Positions 46,889 to 55,864 of a DNA stretch of 64,000 bases are shown here, in pieces. The position numbers and the translations under genes are program-made. The notes beneath the pieces are model-generated. The model searched no databases and had not been told where the DNA came from. It worked only from the letters and a program-made list of their open reading frames with translations. Position 1 is the stretch's first letter; each line of letters starts with the position of its first letter. The DNA is from Alphaproteobacteria bacterium. Lineage in GTDB: Bacteria > Pseudomonadota > Alphaproteobacteria > Caulobacterales > Hyphomonadaceae. Where the stretch lies: contig JAGWYJ010000011.1 of assembly GCA_018969425.1 (NCBI GenBank), positions 1-64,000 on the forward strand. The letters are read 5' to 3'.

Positions 46889-48130
46889 TCACATCGCCGC
46901 CTGACTGACGCGCCGCAGGAAATCCGGGGGCGGAGCCGTCTCTTCCAGCAGAGACCCTTTGATAGGTCGAGGGGCTCCGAAGACATGGCCCTGACCATAG
47001 GGGATCGCGAATTCGAGGATCTCGATCACCGACTTCTCGCTCTCCACCTTTTCCGCGATCAGATCAACGCCATACCTCGCGAAAACCGCGGGAACGTCCT
47101 CAGCGGCGATCTCGCGGGAAACGGCTGAGATCGGTCGCTCGCCCCCCGGGGTGAGCTCCTGAAGCAGGCGATCGCCCTGGACTTTCACGAACCGGACGCC
47201 GGAGGCCTGAAGCTCAGGGAGATCGAAAATCAGGCCATCGCCCTTATCGAGCGAGAACCGAAACCCAAGATCGCGCAGCCTTCCCATGTTCCTGGAGGCC
47301 GTATCGGAACGCTGACGAAAAGCCCGAACGCCGATCTCGAAGATCATGGACCCCGCCAGATCCCTGTTTTCCTTCATGAACTCCAGAAAAGGAGGAAAGA
47401 AATTCTCGTCCTCAAGGGACGCCATGGCGATGTTGCAGAACACGCCGATGCGACGATCCCGCTCCGACAGACGTCGGACGATCTGAACGCAGCGGAACAG
47501 CAGCATGTTATCGATGACGCCGAGCAGATTGGCCCGCTCGGCCGCCGCGAGGAACTCGCCCGGCATGATGAGTTTGCCGTCGGCGCGGCGAAGCCGGGTA
47601 TAACCCTCATAAAAACAGACCCGCCGCTGCGGCAGATTCACGATTGGCTGCAGATGAAGGTCGACGCGGTTCTCTCTCAGGGCGTCGCGCACCGCATCCA
47701 GGGCTCCGGAGGCGTCGACGCGCGTCTCACTCGCCTCGAGCCGGATCGACTGAAGCCGCGTTTCAAAACTGCGACCGAGTCGCCCGATCGCATCCTCAAG
47801 GCCGCGCATTTCGGTGACGATCGTCTCGCGTCGAGCCGCCGCCTCGCGTTCAAGGTCGACCCTGAGATCGGCGGTCCGGGCTTCGCTTTCCGCCACGCGG
47901 GCTCCCAGACGTCGCATTTCTGTCTTGAGCTTGCGAACCTCGCGCTCCGCCTCCCCGCCGCCGATGCGCGAAACGGCCATATGAAGCTGCATGACGGCAA
48001 GGCAGGCGGCCGCCGCCACGAGCCCCGCGGTCACGGGCTCATAGGCGAGAAAGCGATACAACGCGACCCCGCCCACCGCCGACGCGGTGATGTAGGCGAG
48101 CGCCAGCGTGATGTGCGCGATCACTGGCAT
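46889..48130 (-). CDS. tipF: TipF-like flagellar positioning protein (degenerate EAL)
   Basis: 413 residues. Two N-terminal membrane helices (about 8-25 and 33-50), a coiled-coil (about 60-135) and a C-terminal EAL domain in which active residues are altered: EGY replaces EAL (FYEGYTRL), FEIG replaces ELTE, LDKGDG replaces the DDFG motif, and AEKVES replaces AEGVE. A non-catalytic c-di-GMP-binding EAL with two N-terminal helices and coiled-coil is the TipF arrangement; in Caulobacter TipF binds c-di-GMP and places the flagellum at the pole. Confidence 0.85.
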   Translation of the reverse strand: MPVIAHITLALAYITASAVGGVALYRFLAYEPVTAGLVAAAACLAVMQLHMAVSRIGGGEAEREVRKLKTEMRRLGARVAESEARTADLRVDLEREAAARRETIVTEMRGLEDAIGRLGRSFETRLQSIRLEASETRVDASGALDAVRDALRENRVDLHLQPIVNLPQRRVCFYEGYTRLRRADGKLIMPGEFLAAAERANLLGVIDNMLLFRCVQIVRRLSERDRRIGVFCNIAMASLEDENFFPPFLEFMKENRDLAGSMIFEIGVRAFRQRSDTASRNMGRLRDLGFRFSLDKGDGLIFDLPELQASGVRFVKVQGDRLLQELTPGGERPISAVSREIAAEDVPAVFARYGVDLIAEKVESEKSVIEILEFAIPYGQGHVFGAPRPIKGSLLEETAPPPDFLRRVSQAAM

Positions 48131-48334
48131 AGCGTGCGGTCAGCCCCTCAGAGCGATGATTCGCCCGTGTTCGTTTTGTCGACTTTTTTTACCGACAAGT
48201 CACCCGTCCTAGCACGCCCCCCAAGGTCAGGGCGAGACGTCCGGCGCAGCGCAGGGGCGTCAGGCGGCCCCGCGCCTCCACAAGCCTGTGGATGACCGGG
48301 GACTATCCGGTCCTTCGCCGCCGCTGGCGCCGGG

Positions 48335-49207
48335 TCAGCCGATGATCGGCGCGTCCGTCTCCGCCTCGATCAGGGCCTCGATGGCTCCCAGTCGATCGAT
48401 CTCGACACGCACCCGGTCGCCGGCTCTCAGATAGGACGGCGGCTTTCGGGCGAACCCGACGCCTTCAGGGGTTCCCGTGAACAGGAGGTCGCCCGGCTCG
48501 AGGGTGAAGGCCTTGGTCAGATGCTCGATCTGCGCGGCGACGTCGAATATCATATCGCCCACAACGCTGTTCTGACGAATCTCTCCATTGACGATGCAGC
48601 GAAGCCCCAGTTTCGAGACATCTCCCACCTCGTCAGGCGTGGTGATCCAGGGTCCGGCCGGCGCATGGGTGTCGAACCCCTTCCCCATGATCATGGTCGG
48701 GCTCGCGGCCTGCCAGTCCCTTATGGTGTAGTCGCACCCGCACATATAGCCGCCGACAATCTCGTGGGCGCGCTCACGCGGTACGCGTCGGCCCCGTCGA
48801 CCGATGACGACCACCAGCTCCACCTCGTAATCGAGAGCCGAGGAGACCGCAGGCAGCATGACAGGAGCGAACGGATCGTTGACGGCGGTCACCTGCTTGT
48901 TGAACCAGAGCTGAACCTTGGGCGCCTCCCGGCCCGTCTCAGCGGCGTGAGCATGGTAGTTGAGACCGATGCCGAGAATTTTCCGCGGCCGTGCGACGGG
49001 CGCCAGCAGACGAACGGAGGAGAGCGCATGACGGGGGGCCGTCTTCGCCGCTGCGCGGACTGCGGCAAGGCCGGCCTCGCCTGCAGAGAGGATATCGACC
49101 GGCGAGGGGGAGAGATGCGGGGCCGATCGCCTGACGTCGACCACCTCCTCGCCTTCAACCACGCCAAGGCTCGGGCCTGCGCCTGCGTCGAACACCGCCA
49201 GTTTCAT
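48335..49207 (-). CDS. Fumarylacetoacetate hydrolase family protein
   Basis: 290 residues from ATG 49207 (a TTG 5 codons upstream is an alternative). FAH/2-hydroxyhepta-2,4-diene-1,7-dioate isomerase group: ILGIGLNYHAHAAE, then the metal-binding YEVELVVVIGR, GKGFDTHAPAGPWITTPDEVG, and C-terminal LEPGDLLFTGTPEGVGFAR. Likely acts on a catabolic beta-diketone or 2-oxo acid. The reaction is not specified by sequence. Confidence 0.9.
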   Translation of the reverse strand: MKLAVFDAGAGPSLGVVEGEEVVDVRRSAPHLSPSPVDILSAGEAGLAAVRAAAKTAPRHALSSVRLLAPVARPRKILGIGLNYHAHAAETGREAPKVQLWFNKQVTAVNDPFAPVMLPAVSSALDYEVELVVVIGRRGRRVPRERAHEIVGGYMCGCDYTIRDWQAASPTMIMGKGFDTHAPAGPWITTPDEVGDVSKLGLRCIVNGEIRQNSVVGDMIFDVAAQIEHLTKAFTLEPGDLLFTGTPEGVGFARKPPSYLRAGDRVRVEIDRLGAIEALIEAETDAPIIG

Positions 49208-49294
49208 GCCAATCACCGCCAAAAAACATACGGGACTCTGGTCCCCGCCGAAAGATACGAGTAGGTAGCCTAATTCTTAAGGGAGACCACAGCA

Positions 49295-50962
49295 ATGTCC
49301 TCGGCTCTTCAGGCCGAAGTGCTCAGCATTCGCGAGATCTTCGGATCGACAGCCGACCTTCGCGTCCCTCCCTATCAGAGGGGCTTCGCGTGGGAGGACG
49401 CCGAAACCAGCGCTCTGCTCGCCGATCTTCTCGAAGCCTTCGAGACCGACACGATCTACTTCCTGGGCGCCATTGTGGTCATTCACCCCAAGGCGCGAGG
49501 CCCCTCCGACGTTGTTGACGGACAGCAGCGCCTGACGACGCTCACCATCATGCTCGCCGTCCTTCGCGATCTGGCCCCTGAGGAGAGCGAGGCGGCTGAT
49601 CTGCACGCGATGATCGGACATGAAGCGCTGATCTGGGGTGAGCGCAGACGATGGAGGATCACGCTCAATCATCTCGACACCGCCTTCTTCCGCACCCATG
49701 TGCAAAAGCGGGGCGCAACTCTCAATCTTGACGAGATCGAAGCGGCGGCCGCCTCCGAATCCCAGCTCCGCATCGCGTCGGCGGTGCGCGCCATCCACGA
49801 CGAACTCCGGGAGATGGCGCCCGAAGAACGCATCAGGTTCGCCCGCTGGCTCGCACAGAACGTATCGTTCGCGAGGGTCCGGGTCGGCGAGCACAATTTG
49901 GGATACAAGGTCTTCCTCGTGCTCAATCAGCGCGGCAAACCTCTGTCGGATCACGATATTCTGAAGTCCGCCCTGTTTGAACAGGCCGGATTTTCCGACG
50001 AGGAGGCGATCGCCAATTCAAGCCGATGGAACGAGTTCTCCGGGCGACTGGGATCGGCCGCTTTCGAGGGAATGCTGAAGCAGATCCGTTTTCTTTATGA
50101 CCGGTCGATGAAAGGGGAGTTCATAGACGGTCTGATGAAATCCGTGACCGCCCGCATGCCGGTGTCGCGGTTCATCAACGAGGTTCTGCCGCGCTTCGTC
50201 GACGCCTACGACACCGTGTCGACCGGAGAGGTTCACGACATCGACCCGGGTGCGGAGGCTCTCAAGAGCCTGTGTTACCTGAGGTCGATCCATCACGAGA
50301 GCTGGAGGGCTCCAGCCATCAAGTTCCTGATCGAGGGCCCCGGCGACCCTGAAACCTCCGCGCGCTTTTTCTCCCGGCTCGAGCGCCTCGCCTACATGAT
50401 GCAATACTCGATCAAGGAGCGCGATTACCGCCACAAGCGCTATCGTCGTCTCATGGACGCCATGGACACGCCGGGAGCGGTCTTCGCACCGGGCTCTCCG
50501 CTTGACCTCTCGCGTGAGGAAGAGATCCGTTTTCTCGAAAGGCTCAGAGGGCGCTTCCCCAATTTCAAGCAGAGGCGGGCGCTGGTCATGCGCCTCAACG
50601 CTGCGGTTCCCGGGGGCGCCCCCCTCGCCCCGGAGAGCGACGCGACCCTTGAGCACATCTTTCCGCGAACCCTGCCCAAGACCTCGGTCTGGCTGAAGCA
50701 CTGGACCTCCTCGGAGGACATTGCCGAACTCACCGAATGTCTCGGTAATTTCACGCTTCTGCCGGATGCGGTGAACCAGGCGGCGGACCGGGCGGACTTC
50801 GAAACGAAGAAGGCCCTCTATTTTCCGGACGGAGGGCCTGCGGCCTTCGCCCTGTCGGAGAACCTGCGGAATGTGGCGGCGTGGACGCCCGAAGAGGCGC
50901 GCCGGAGACGGGACCTCATGGTGGCTCATCTTGCGCGGGCCTGGGATCTCGCTGCGGGCTGA
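49295..50962 (+). CDS. DUF262/DUF1524 (GmrSD-like) protein
   Basis: 555 residues. N-terminal DUF262 domain: VPPYQRGFAWE (about 24-34) and the ParB-like DGQQR at 75-79 with QRLTTLTIML after it, and NQRGKPLSDHDILKS. The C-terminal DUF1524 HNH-like domain has ATLEHIFPRTL (His454) and the LGN signature CLGNFTLL about 30 residues later. This is the arrangement of GmrSD-type Type IV restriction enzymes and relatives, NTP-dependent nucleases that attack modified DNA, fused into one chain. No methylase or other defence gene is adjacent. AAGGGAG precedes the start. Confidence 0.87.
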   Translation: MSSALQAEVLSIREIFGSTADLRVPPYQRGFAWEDAETSALLADLLEAFETDTIYFLGAIVVIHPKARGPSDVVDGQQRLTTLTIMLAVLRDLAPEESEAADLHAMIGHEALIWGERRRWRITLNHLDTAFFRTHVQKRGATLNLDEIEAAAASESQLRIASAVRAIHDELREMAPEERIRFARWLAQNVSFARVRVGEHNLGYKVFLVLNQRGKPLSDHDILKSALFEQAGFSDEEAIANSSRWNEFSGRLGSAAFEGMLKQIRFLYDRSMKGEFIDGLMKSVTARMPVSRFINEVLPRFVDAYDTVSTGEVHDIDPGAEALKSLCYLRSIHHESWRAPAIKFLIEGPGDPETSARFFSRLERLAYMMQYSIKERDYRHKRYRRLMDAMDTPGAVFAPGSPLDLSREEEIRFLERLRGRFPNFKQRRALVMRLNAAVPGGAPLAPESDATLEHIFPRTLPKTSVWLKHWTSSEDIAELTECLGNFTLLPDAVNQAADRADFETKKALYFPDGGPAAFALSENLRNVAAWTPEEARRRRDLMVAHLARAWDLAAG

Positions 50963-51090
50963 ACCGTCGGAAAGAACCAGCCGGTGATTGACGCGGGCTC
51001 CCGCGCAGGAGACCCTCCGCTCGATCGGCCGGCCCGGGTCAGGCCGGCGCAAGAGGGCGGACAGGCCCCTGAGTTCACTGGGAGAGACAC

Positions 51091-52383
51091 ATGACACTAT
51101 CACGCCGACTGCTGATGGGAGCCGCTCTCGCAGGCGCCTGTCTCATCGCCTCGGGATGCGCCGGAGTTCCAACCGAGACAGCGGCGATACGGGCTTCAGC
51201 CGCCGCCGGTCTGGGACTTCCGACAACGTCCCCGGAGGCGGCAGGCTTCTCAGGAGCGGGACTGGACGCGCTCAGGTCAGAGCTCCGTCAGCTCGTCGAC
51301 GCCGGGAAGCTGGCCGGGGTGACCACGCTCGCGGCGCGGGGGGGTAAAATCGTCCATTTCGACACCTACGGCCTCGCCAATGCGGAGACGCGCGAACCTC
51401 TGAAGCCGGACAGCATTTTCCGGATCGCCTCCATGACGAAGCCGATCGTCGGAGTGGCCATGATGCAACTGTGGGAGCAGGGAAAATGGAAACTGGACGA
51501 CCCCGTCGCCCTCCACATTCCCGAGTTCGCCAGCCTCAAGGTCAGAACCGCCGACGGCCGGCTCGAACCCATGGCCCGACCCATGACCATGGCGCAGCTG
51601 ATGAGCCACTCGGCGGGCTTCGGGGTCAGCGCGGTTTATGAAGGCGATCAGCTTCAGGCGGGCTCCCTCCAGGATATGATCGACAAGCTGGCGAAGCTTC
51701 CCCTGTCGAGCCAGCCCGGAACGGTCTGGGACTATGGTCCGAGCGTCAACATTCAGGGATATCTGGTGGAGAAACTCTCCGGGCAGACCCTCGATGTCTA
51801 TCTGGACGAACACATCTTCCGTCCCCTCGGCATGACCGATACGGGCTTCTGGGCCCCTGGAGACAAGGCCGCGCGCGTGGTGGCGGTCCATACCTATGAC
51901 GCCGAAGGCCGCATCCGGACGAACGGTCCCAATCGCGTGACGTCCGAGCGACCCCGTTTCCTGTCCGGATCCGGCGGCCTCATGTCGACGGCGGCTGACT
52001 ACTGGCGCTTCGCTCAGGCGGTCGGCAATGGAGGCACCCTCAACGGCCACCGTATCCTGAAGGCTGACACCGTCCGCCTCATGCGCACCAACGTCCTTCC
52101 CCCGAGCGCGAAGGTCGACCTCTACGGTCCCAGCCAGGAGGGGATCGGTTTCGGCATGGACTTCGCCGTGGTGATGGATCCCGCCGCCGCAGGCACGCCT
52201 CAGGGCCTCAACACGTTCTACTGGGGCGGAGCGTTCGGAACCTGGTTCTGGATCGACCCGACCCATGATGTCGTCTTTGTGGGCATGATCCAGAATCTCA
52301 ACGGATCGACCCCAACCGGCGGCACGCCGCGTGTGCGCGAGATCACTCCGCGCGCGCTTTACGCCGCTCTTACCGGTCGGTAG
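51091..52383 (+). CDS. Beta-lactamase-fold serine hydrolase lipoprotein
   Basis: 430 residues. Lipoprotein signal ends IASGC. Class-C beta-lactamase/esterase fold: the SxxK motif is SMTK (in FRIASMTKPIVG), the second motif Tyr is in DYGPSVN, and the third region is WGGAFGTWFW rather than KTG, typical of EstB-type esterases. So it is more likely an esterase or peptidase than an antibiotic-inactivating lactamase. It ends 12 bp before a small membrane protein on the same strand. Confidence 0.88.
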   Translation: MTLSRRLLMGAALAGACLIASGCAGVPTETAAIRASAAAGLGLPTTSPEAAGFSGAGLDALRSELRQLVDAGKLAGVTTLAARGGKIVHFDTYGLANAETREPLKPDSIFRIASMTKPIVGVAMMQLWEQGKWKLDDPVALHIPEFASLKVRTADGRLEPMARPMTMAQLMSHSAGFGVSAVYEGDQLQAGSLQDMIDKLAKLPLSSQPGTVWDYGPSVNIQGYLVEKLSGQTLDVYLDEHIFRPLGMTDTGFWAPGDKAARVVAVHTYDAEGRIRTNGPNRVTSERPRFLSGSGGLMSTAADYWRFAQAVGNGGTLNGHRILKADTVRLMRTNVLPPSAKVDLYGPSQEGIGFGMDFAVVMDPAAAGTPQGLNTFYWGGAFGTWFWIDPTHDVVFVGMIQNLNGSTPTGGTPRVREITPRALYAALTGR

Positions 52384-52395
52384 GCGCGACCCGAG

Positions 52396-52671
52396 ATGAA
52401 GGTTGAGGGGGGGTCGGAGGAGACAGCAAGACGGGTGCGGCGGGCGCACCGGCGGGAGCAGCTTTTCGGCCTGCTCCTGGTCGTCCTCGGCGCCTGCGCC
52501 ATGATGTGGGCGCGCCTCAGCCCGCAGGACGCCCCCGCCTACGCGCTCGCGGTCGGGGTCGGGGTCATGGTGTTCGGCTGGGGCCTTATCATCCACGTTG
52601 TCCTTCTCCGGCGAGGCGAAGCGCGCAGGATGAGCGAACAGGCGCCGGCCAGAGACATCCCGGAGCCCTGA
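52396..52671 (+). CDS. Small two-helix membrane protein
   Basis: 91 residues, unrecognised. An N-terminal basic segment is followed by two hydrophobic helices (about 23-40 and 48-70), then a polar tail. Its start is 12 bases after the previous stop, so they are likely cotranscribed. No strong ribosome site. It converges with the LysR gene. Confidence 0.55.
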   Translation: MKVEGGSEETARRVRRAHRREQLFGLLLVVLGACAMMWARLSPQDAPAYALAVGVGVMVFGWGLIIHVVLLRRGEARRMSEQAPARDIPEP

Positions 52672-52693
52672 CATCCCGGAAAACTCCGGCCGT

Positions 52694-53620
52694 TCACTTT
52701 GAACCTGTCATCGCGTCAGGATAGGAGCGGCAGGATTGCCGCAGCGCAGTCATTTCCTCTGCGATCTGGAGAACACGCCGGATTGCCGGGCGTCGCTTGC
52801 GGTCATTTCGACAGGCGATATAGACGGAGACCCGAGCCGAGGCCGGTTCGCAGGCGATCGAGAGAATTCCGAGCCTATAATCCGGCGGACATTCGCTGGC
52901 GAACATGAAGCTGACTCCAAGGCCGCGCGCCACGCACTCCCTGATCATCTCGCGCGTGTGAACCTCCATCGTCCTCAGCGGCGCAATGTCTTCAGCCTCC
53001 AGAACCTGACTAATCGTCGCTCGCGTCCTCGAGGCCGGCTCCCGCGTCAATAGCGTCAGACGCTCCAGCTGCCGAAGGTCGAACATGTCGCCGAAATCGT
53101 CACGAAGACCGGCAGGAACCACGGCGACCAGGACGTCTTCAAAAAAGGGGCGGTAGCTGTAGTCATTGCGGCCGACCGGCTCGCAGACAATAGCGAGGTC
53201 AATCGCAGCGGCCATCAGAAGCTGGTTTGTACCCGCCGCGTTCGATACGCTGACCTTGAAATCCAGGTCGACGTTCTGGTGACGGCAACGAGCGATCAGA
53301 TCGGCCGCCAGGGCTGGACTATCCGTCCCAATTCTAAGAAGCCCGCCACCGTCAGAGGCCCCTGAGCCAAGGCTTTCGTCGATTTCGCCGGCGAGTTCAA
53401 ACAGCTTATGGACGCGCTCAAAGAGTTCCTCACCCTCCCTCGTGAGAATTAGAGGCGGACGGCTTGTCGCGAAGAGACGCACGCCGTGCCGATCCTCCAA
53501 TGCACGGATCTGCTTTGAGAGGGTTGATTGGGACAGATTCAACCTACTGGCTGCACGGGTCATGTTCTGATCCGCAGCTACGGCCAGGAAAGAACGCAGA
53601 TGTTGAAAGTTCACAGACAT
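52694..53620 (-). CDS. LysR-family transcriptional regulator of the phosphonate locus
   Basis: 308 residues. N-terminal winged helix-turn-helix: FQHLRSFLAVAADQNMTRAASRLNLSQSTLSKQIRALED. The C-terminal effector domain (about 90-300) is of the periplasmic-binding-protein type and ends in a Cys/Arg-containing tail. It is divergently transcribed from the oxidoreductase gene with a 204-bp gap. LysR proteins often regulate a divergent operon using a small-molecule effector; here that could be an aminophosphonate. Base use is slightly AT-richer than the core genes. Confidence 0.88.
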   Translation of the reverse strand: MSVNFQHLRSFLAVAADQNMTRAASRLNLSQSTLSKQIRALEDRHGVRLFATSRPPLILTREGEELFERVHKLFELAGEIDESLGSGASDGGGLLRIGTDSPALAADLIARCRHQNVDLDFKVSVSNAAGTNQLLMAAAIDLAIVCEPVGRNDYSYRPFFEDVLVAVVPAGLRDDFGDMFDLRQLERLTLLTREPASRTRATISQVLEAEDIAPLRTMEVHTREMIRECVARGLGVSFMFASECPPDYRLGILSIACEPASARVSVYIACRNDRKRRPAIRRVLQIAEEMTALRQSCRSYPDAMTGSK

Positions 53621-53824
53621 TACGACGCCTCAGCGACATCCAGTCTGACTGCGAATTGTAACACTTTCTTAGCGCTGCCTGCAGGCGCCTAAGCCATTCG
53701 GATCATGCATGGAATGAATTCGCGTCAAACCGGCTGAGACCGCTATTTCCCTACCAGCGCTCGTCGTCAGGGTCGGGAGTCGTCTCCGGGGACCGTCCGG
53801 GCTCAGCCTTGGGAGGGGCCGGAC
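53621..53824. promoter_or_regulatory. Divergent promoter region of the phosphonate locus
   Basis: It holds a perfect 10-bp palindrome GCCTGCAGGC (53677-53686), flanked by CTTAG on one side and CTAAG on the other, a possible LysR-type site. A TTGTAACACTT run lies about 35 bases upstream. No CTGTCAT-type Pho box was seen. The oxidoreductase ribosome site GGGAGG is at about 53811-53816. Confidence 0.4.
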
Positions 53825-54961
53825 TTGACCTACGATGTCGCTGTCGTCGGTATGGGCGTGGTAGGCCTTGCGCATGCCTACGCAGCCGCAAGATCGGGCG
53901 CCCGGGTGGTTGTGATCGACCGAGAGCCCAAGGCTCTCGGGGCCAGCATCCGAAACTTCGGTTTTATCACCGTCTCCGGGCAGGCTCGCGGCGAAATGTG
54001 GTCTGCGGCCATGCGATCCCGCGACATCTGGGAGGCTATGGCGCCCGAGGCGGGCATACCCATCGTCCAGCGTGGCCTGAGCCTACTGGCTCACAGGGTT
54101 GAGGCGGAGAGGGTCCTTGAGGCCTTTCTGGCTACCGAGATGGGAGCGGAATGCGAACTTCTGTCTGAGAGGGAGTATCGATCCAGGTTCACAGGTTTCG
54201 ACCCGACCCCGTTCAGAACGGCGCTCCTGAGCCCACACGAACTCAGGGTGGAGCCCCGCACGGCCTTGCCGGCCCTCGCGCGATGGCTGCATGAGCGCTG
54301 GAAGGTGAAGTTCAGGACGGTCACAGCCTGCCTGTCGGCAAGCCCGGGCGGGGTCGAGACCTCAAGCGGCCCCATCGAGGCTTCCATTGTCTTCATTTGC
54401 CCAGGAGGAGACTTGTCGGGGCTTTTCCCGGAGACTCTCGCCCGCCGAGGGGTGACCCGGTGCAAGTTGCAGATGCTTCGTCTCCGGCCGAACGGCATGC
54501 GTCTGCCGACGCCTGTCATGGCCGACCTGTCTCTGGCTCGCTACGAGGGGTATGCAGAGCTTGAGGCGTCCAAAGACCTTCTCGCTCGACTAAAGCTGGA
54601 AAGGCGGGAAGCCATAGATGCAGGCGTTCACCTGATCGTGGTTCAGTCTGAAGACGGATCGATCGTCGTCGGCGACAGCCATGTCTACACTGATGCCCCC
54701 GATCCCTTCCAGTCCCTTGAATACGACCACCTGATCCTGCAGGCATTCTCGGATTCCTTTGAAAGCGCTCCCGGCGAAGCGATTGAACGCTGGACCGGCG
54801 TTTATCCATGGTCCCCTCAGGGCCCCTGGTTCTCGGAAGAGGTCGCCTCCGGTGTTCACATGACGGTCGTGACCTGCGGCGCCGGCATGTCGACCGCATT
54901 CGCTCTTGCCGAAACGGTTGTTTCCTCAGCTCTCCAGACGACACCAGGACCTTTGGCATGA
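53825..54961 (+). CDS. FAD-dependent oxidoreductase, TIGR03364-like (aminophosphonate catabolism)
   Basis: 378 residues, starting with TTG 53825, with GGGAGG 8-13 bases upstream. The FAD-binding GxGxxG is GMGVVG near the N-terminus (YDVAVVGMGVVGLAHAYAAA), then SIRNFGFITVSGQARGE, and C-terminal RWTGVYPW and TCGAGMSTAFALAE. It is a DAO-fold amine oxidase/dehydrogenase like the TIGR03364 family, which recurs in phosphonate gene clusters. Its stop overlaps the phnX start by 4 bp (ATGA). With no PhnW transaminase here, it plausibly converts an aminophosphonate to phosphonoacetaldehyde. The exact substrate is inferred. Confidence 0.8.
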   Translation: MTYDVAVVGMGVVGLAHAYAAARSGARVVVIDREPKALGASIRNFGFITVSGQARGEMWSAAMRSRDIWEAMAPEAGIPIVQRGLSLLAHRVEAERVLEAFLATEMGAECELLSEREYRSRFTGFDPTPFRTALLSPHELRVEPRTALPALARWLHERWKVKFRTVTACLSASPGGVETSSGPIEASIVFICPGGDLSGLFPETLARRGVTRCKLQMLRLRPNGMRLPTPVMADLSLARYEGYAELEASKDLLARLKLERREAIDAGVHLIVVQSEDGSIVVGDSHVYTDAPDPFQSLEYDHLILQAFSDSFESAPGEAIERWTGVYPWSPQGPWFSEEVASGVHMTVVTCGAGMSTAFALAETVVSSALQTTPGPLA

Positions 54962-55815
54962 CCAATGACATCAGAGCCGTCGTTTTCGACTGGGCCGGAA
55001 CGATGGTCGACTTCGGATCCCGCGCGCCGATCGGGGCGTTCGCACAGGCGTTCGCAGAGCGGGGTGTAGACCTTCACGAGCACGAGATCCTTGCCGATAT
55101 GGGAAGGGCAAAACGCGAACACATCGTTCGTCTCCTTGAGCGCCCGGAAGTCGCTGAGAGATGGCGAATGTGCACGGGAAGCCGCTGGACCAGTCTCGAT
55201 GTTGATCAGCTCATGATCAGACTCGAGCCGCTGATGCGATCGTCTATCGAGATGCACGGGCAACTGATTCCCGGAGCCTGCGAGAGTGTCGAGGCACTGA
55301 GATCAGCCGGCACGAAGATTGGATCCACGACGGGCTATACTCAGGCCATGATGCCGCCCCTGCTTCGAACCGCAGCCGATCAGGGATATGTTCCAGACGC
55401 GGTGTTCTGCTCGGACGACGCGCCGCTGGGAAGGCCCGCACCGTTTCTTATCTGGAAAGCGCTGCTGAGCCTGGAGAGATGGCCCATCCGACAGTGCGTG
55501 GTAGTGGACGACACCTGCACAGGCGTCGAGGCGGGTCGTGCGGCAGGCGCCTGGACTGTGGGTTGCGCGATCTCCGGCGCGCTGGTGGGGCTGACGCAGT
55601 CTGACTGGGAGGCTCTCGACGGTGGCGAGAAGTCTCGTCGCTTCTATGCCGCAAGAGCTGCGCTTGAGGCGTCCGGCGCCGACTTTGTGATCGAGACCGT
55701 CGCTCAGCTTCCAGCTGCGATCGCAGAGATCCGCAACCGCCTATTGGACGGCGGCATGCCAGGCCTGCCCCCTGCCGATCTTATCGTGACGGACAAGTCA
55801 CAATCGGACAACTGA
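54958..55815 (+). CDS. phnX: Phosphonoacetaldehyde hydrolase (phosphonatase)
   Basis: 285 residues. HAD-superfamily phosphonatase, hydrolysing the C-P bond of phosphonoacetaldehyde to acetaldehyde and phosphate. Asp11 nucleophile in VVFDWAGTMVDFG (the A of DWAGT is typical for phosphonatase). Cap-domain Schiff-base Lys52 in MGRAKREHI. Later motifs GSTTGYTQAMM and CVVVDDTCTGVEAGRAAGAW. It overlaps the oxidoreductase stop by 4 bp. The following DUF5690 gene starts 49 bp after. Confidence 0.93.
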   Translation: MTNDIRAVVFDWAGTMVDFGSRAPIGAFAQAFAERGVDLHEHEILADMGRAKREHIVRLLERPEVAERWRMCTGSRWTSLDVDQLMIRLEPLMRSSIEMHGQLIPGACESVEALRSAGTKIGSTTGYTQAMMPPLLRTAADQGYVPDAVFCSDDAPLGRPAPFLIWKALLSLERWPIRQCVVVDDTCTGVEAGRAAGAWTVGCAISGALVGLTQSDWEALDGGEKSRRFYAARAALEASGADFVIETVAQLPAAIAEIRNRLLDGGMPGLPPADLIVTDKSQSDN

Positions 55816-55864
55816 CGCCGTACCGGCGGCTCGGTTCGAAGGAGCGATATCAGAGGGTCGTCGA

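Noticed and set aside
50018-51103. 361-codon open frame opposite the DUF262/DUF1524 gene
   Set aside because: Antisense shadow; the plus-strand protein has unmistakable domains.
53621-53824. Pho box upstream of the phosphonate operon
   Set aside because: No CTGTCAT-like direct repeats at the expected spacing.
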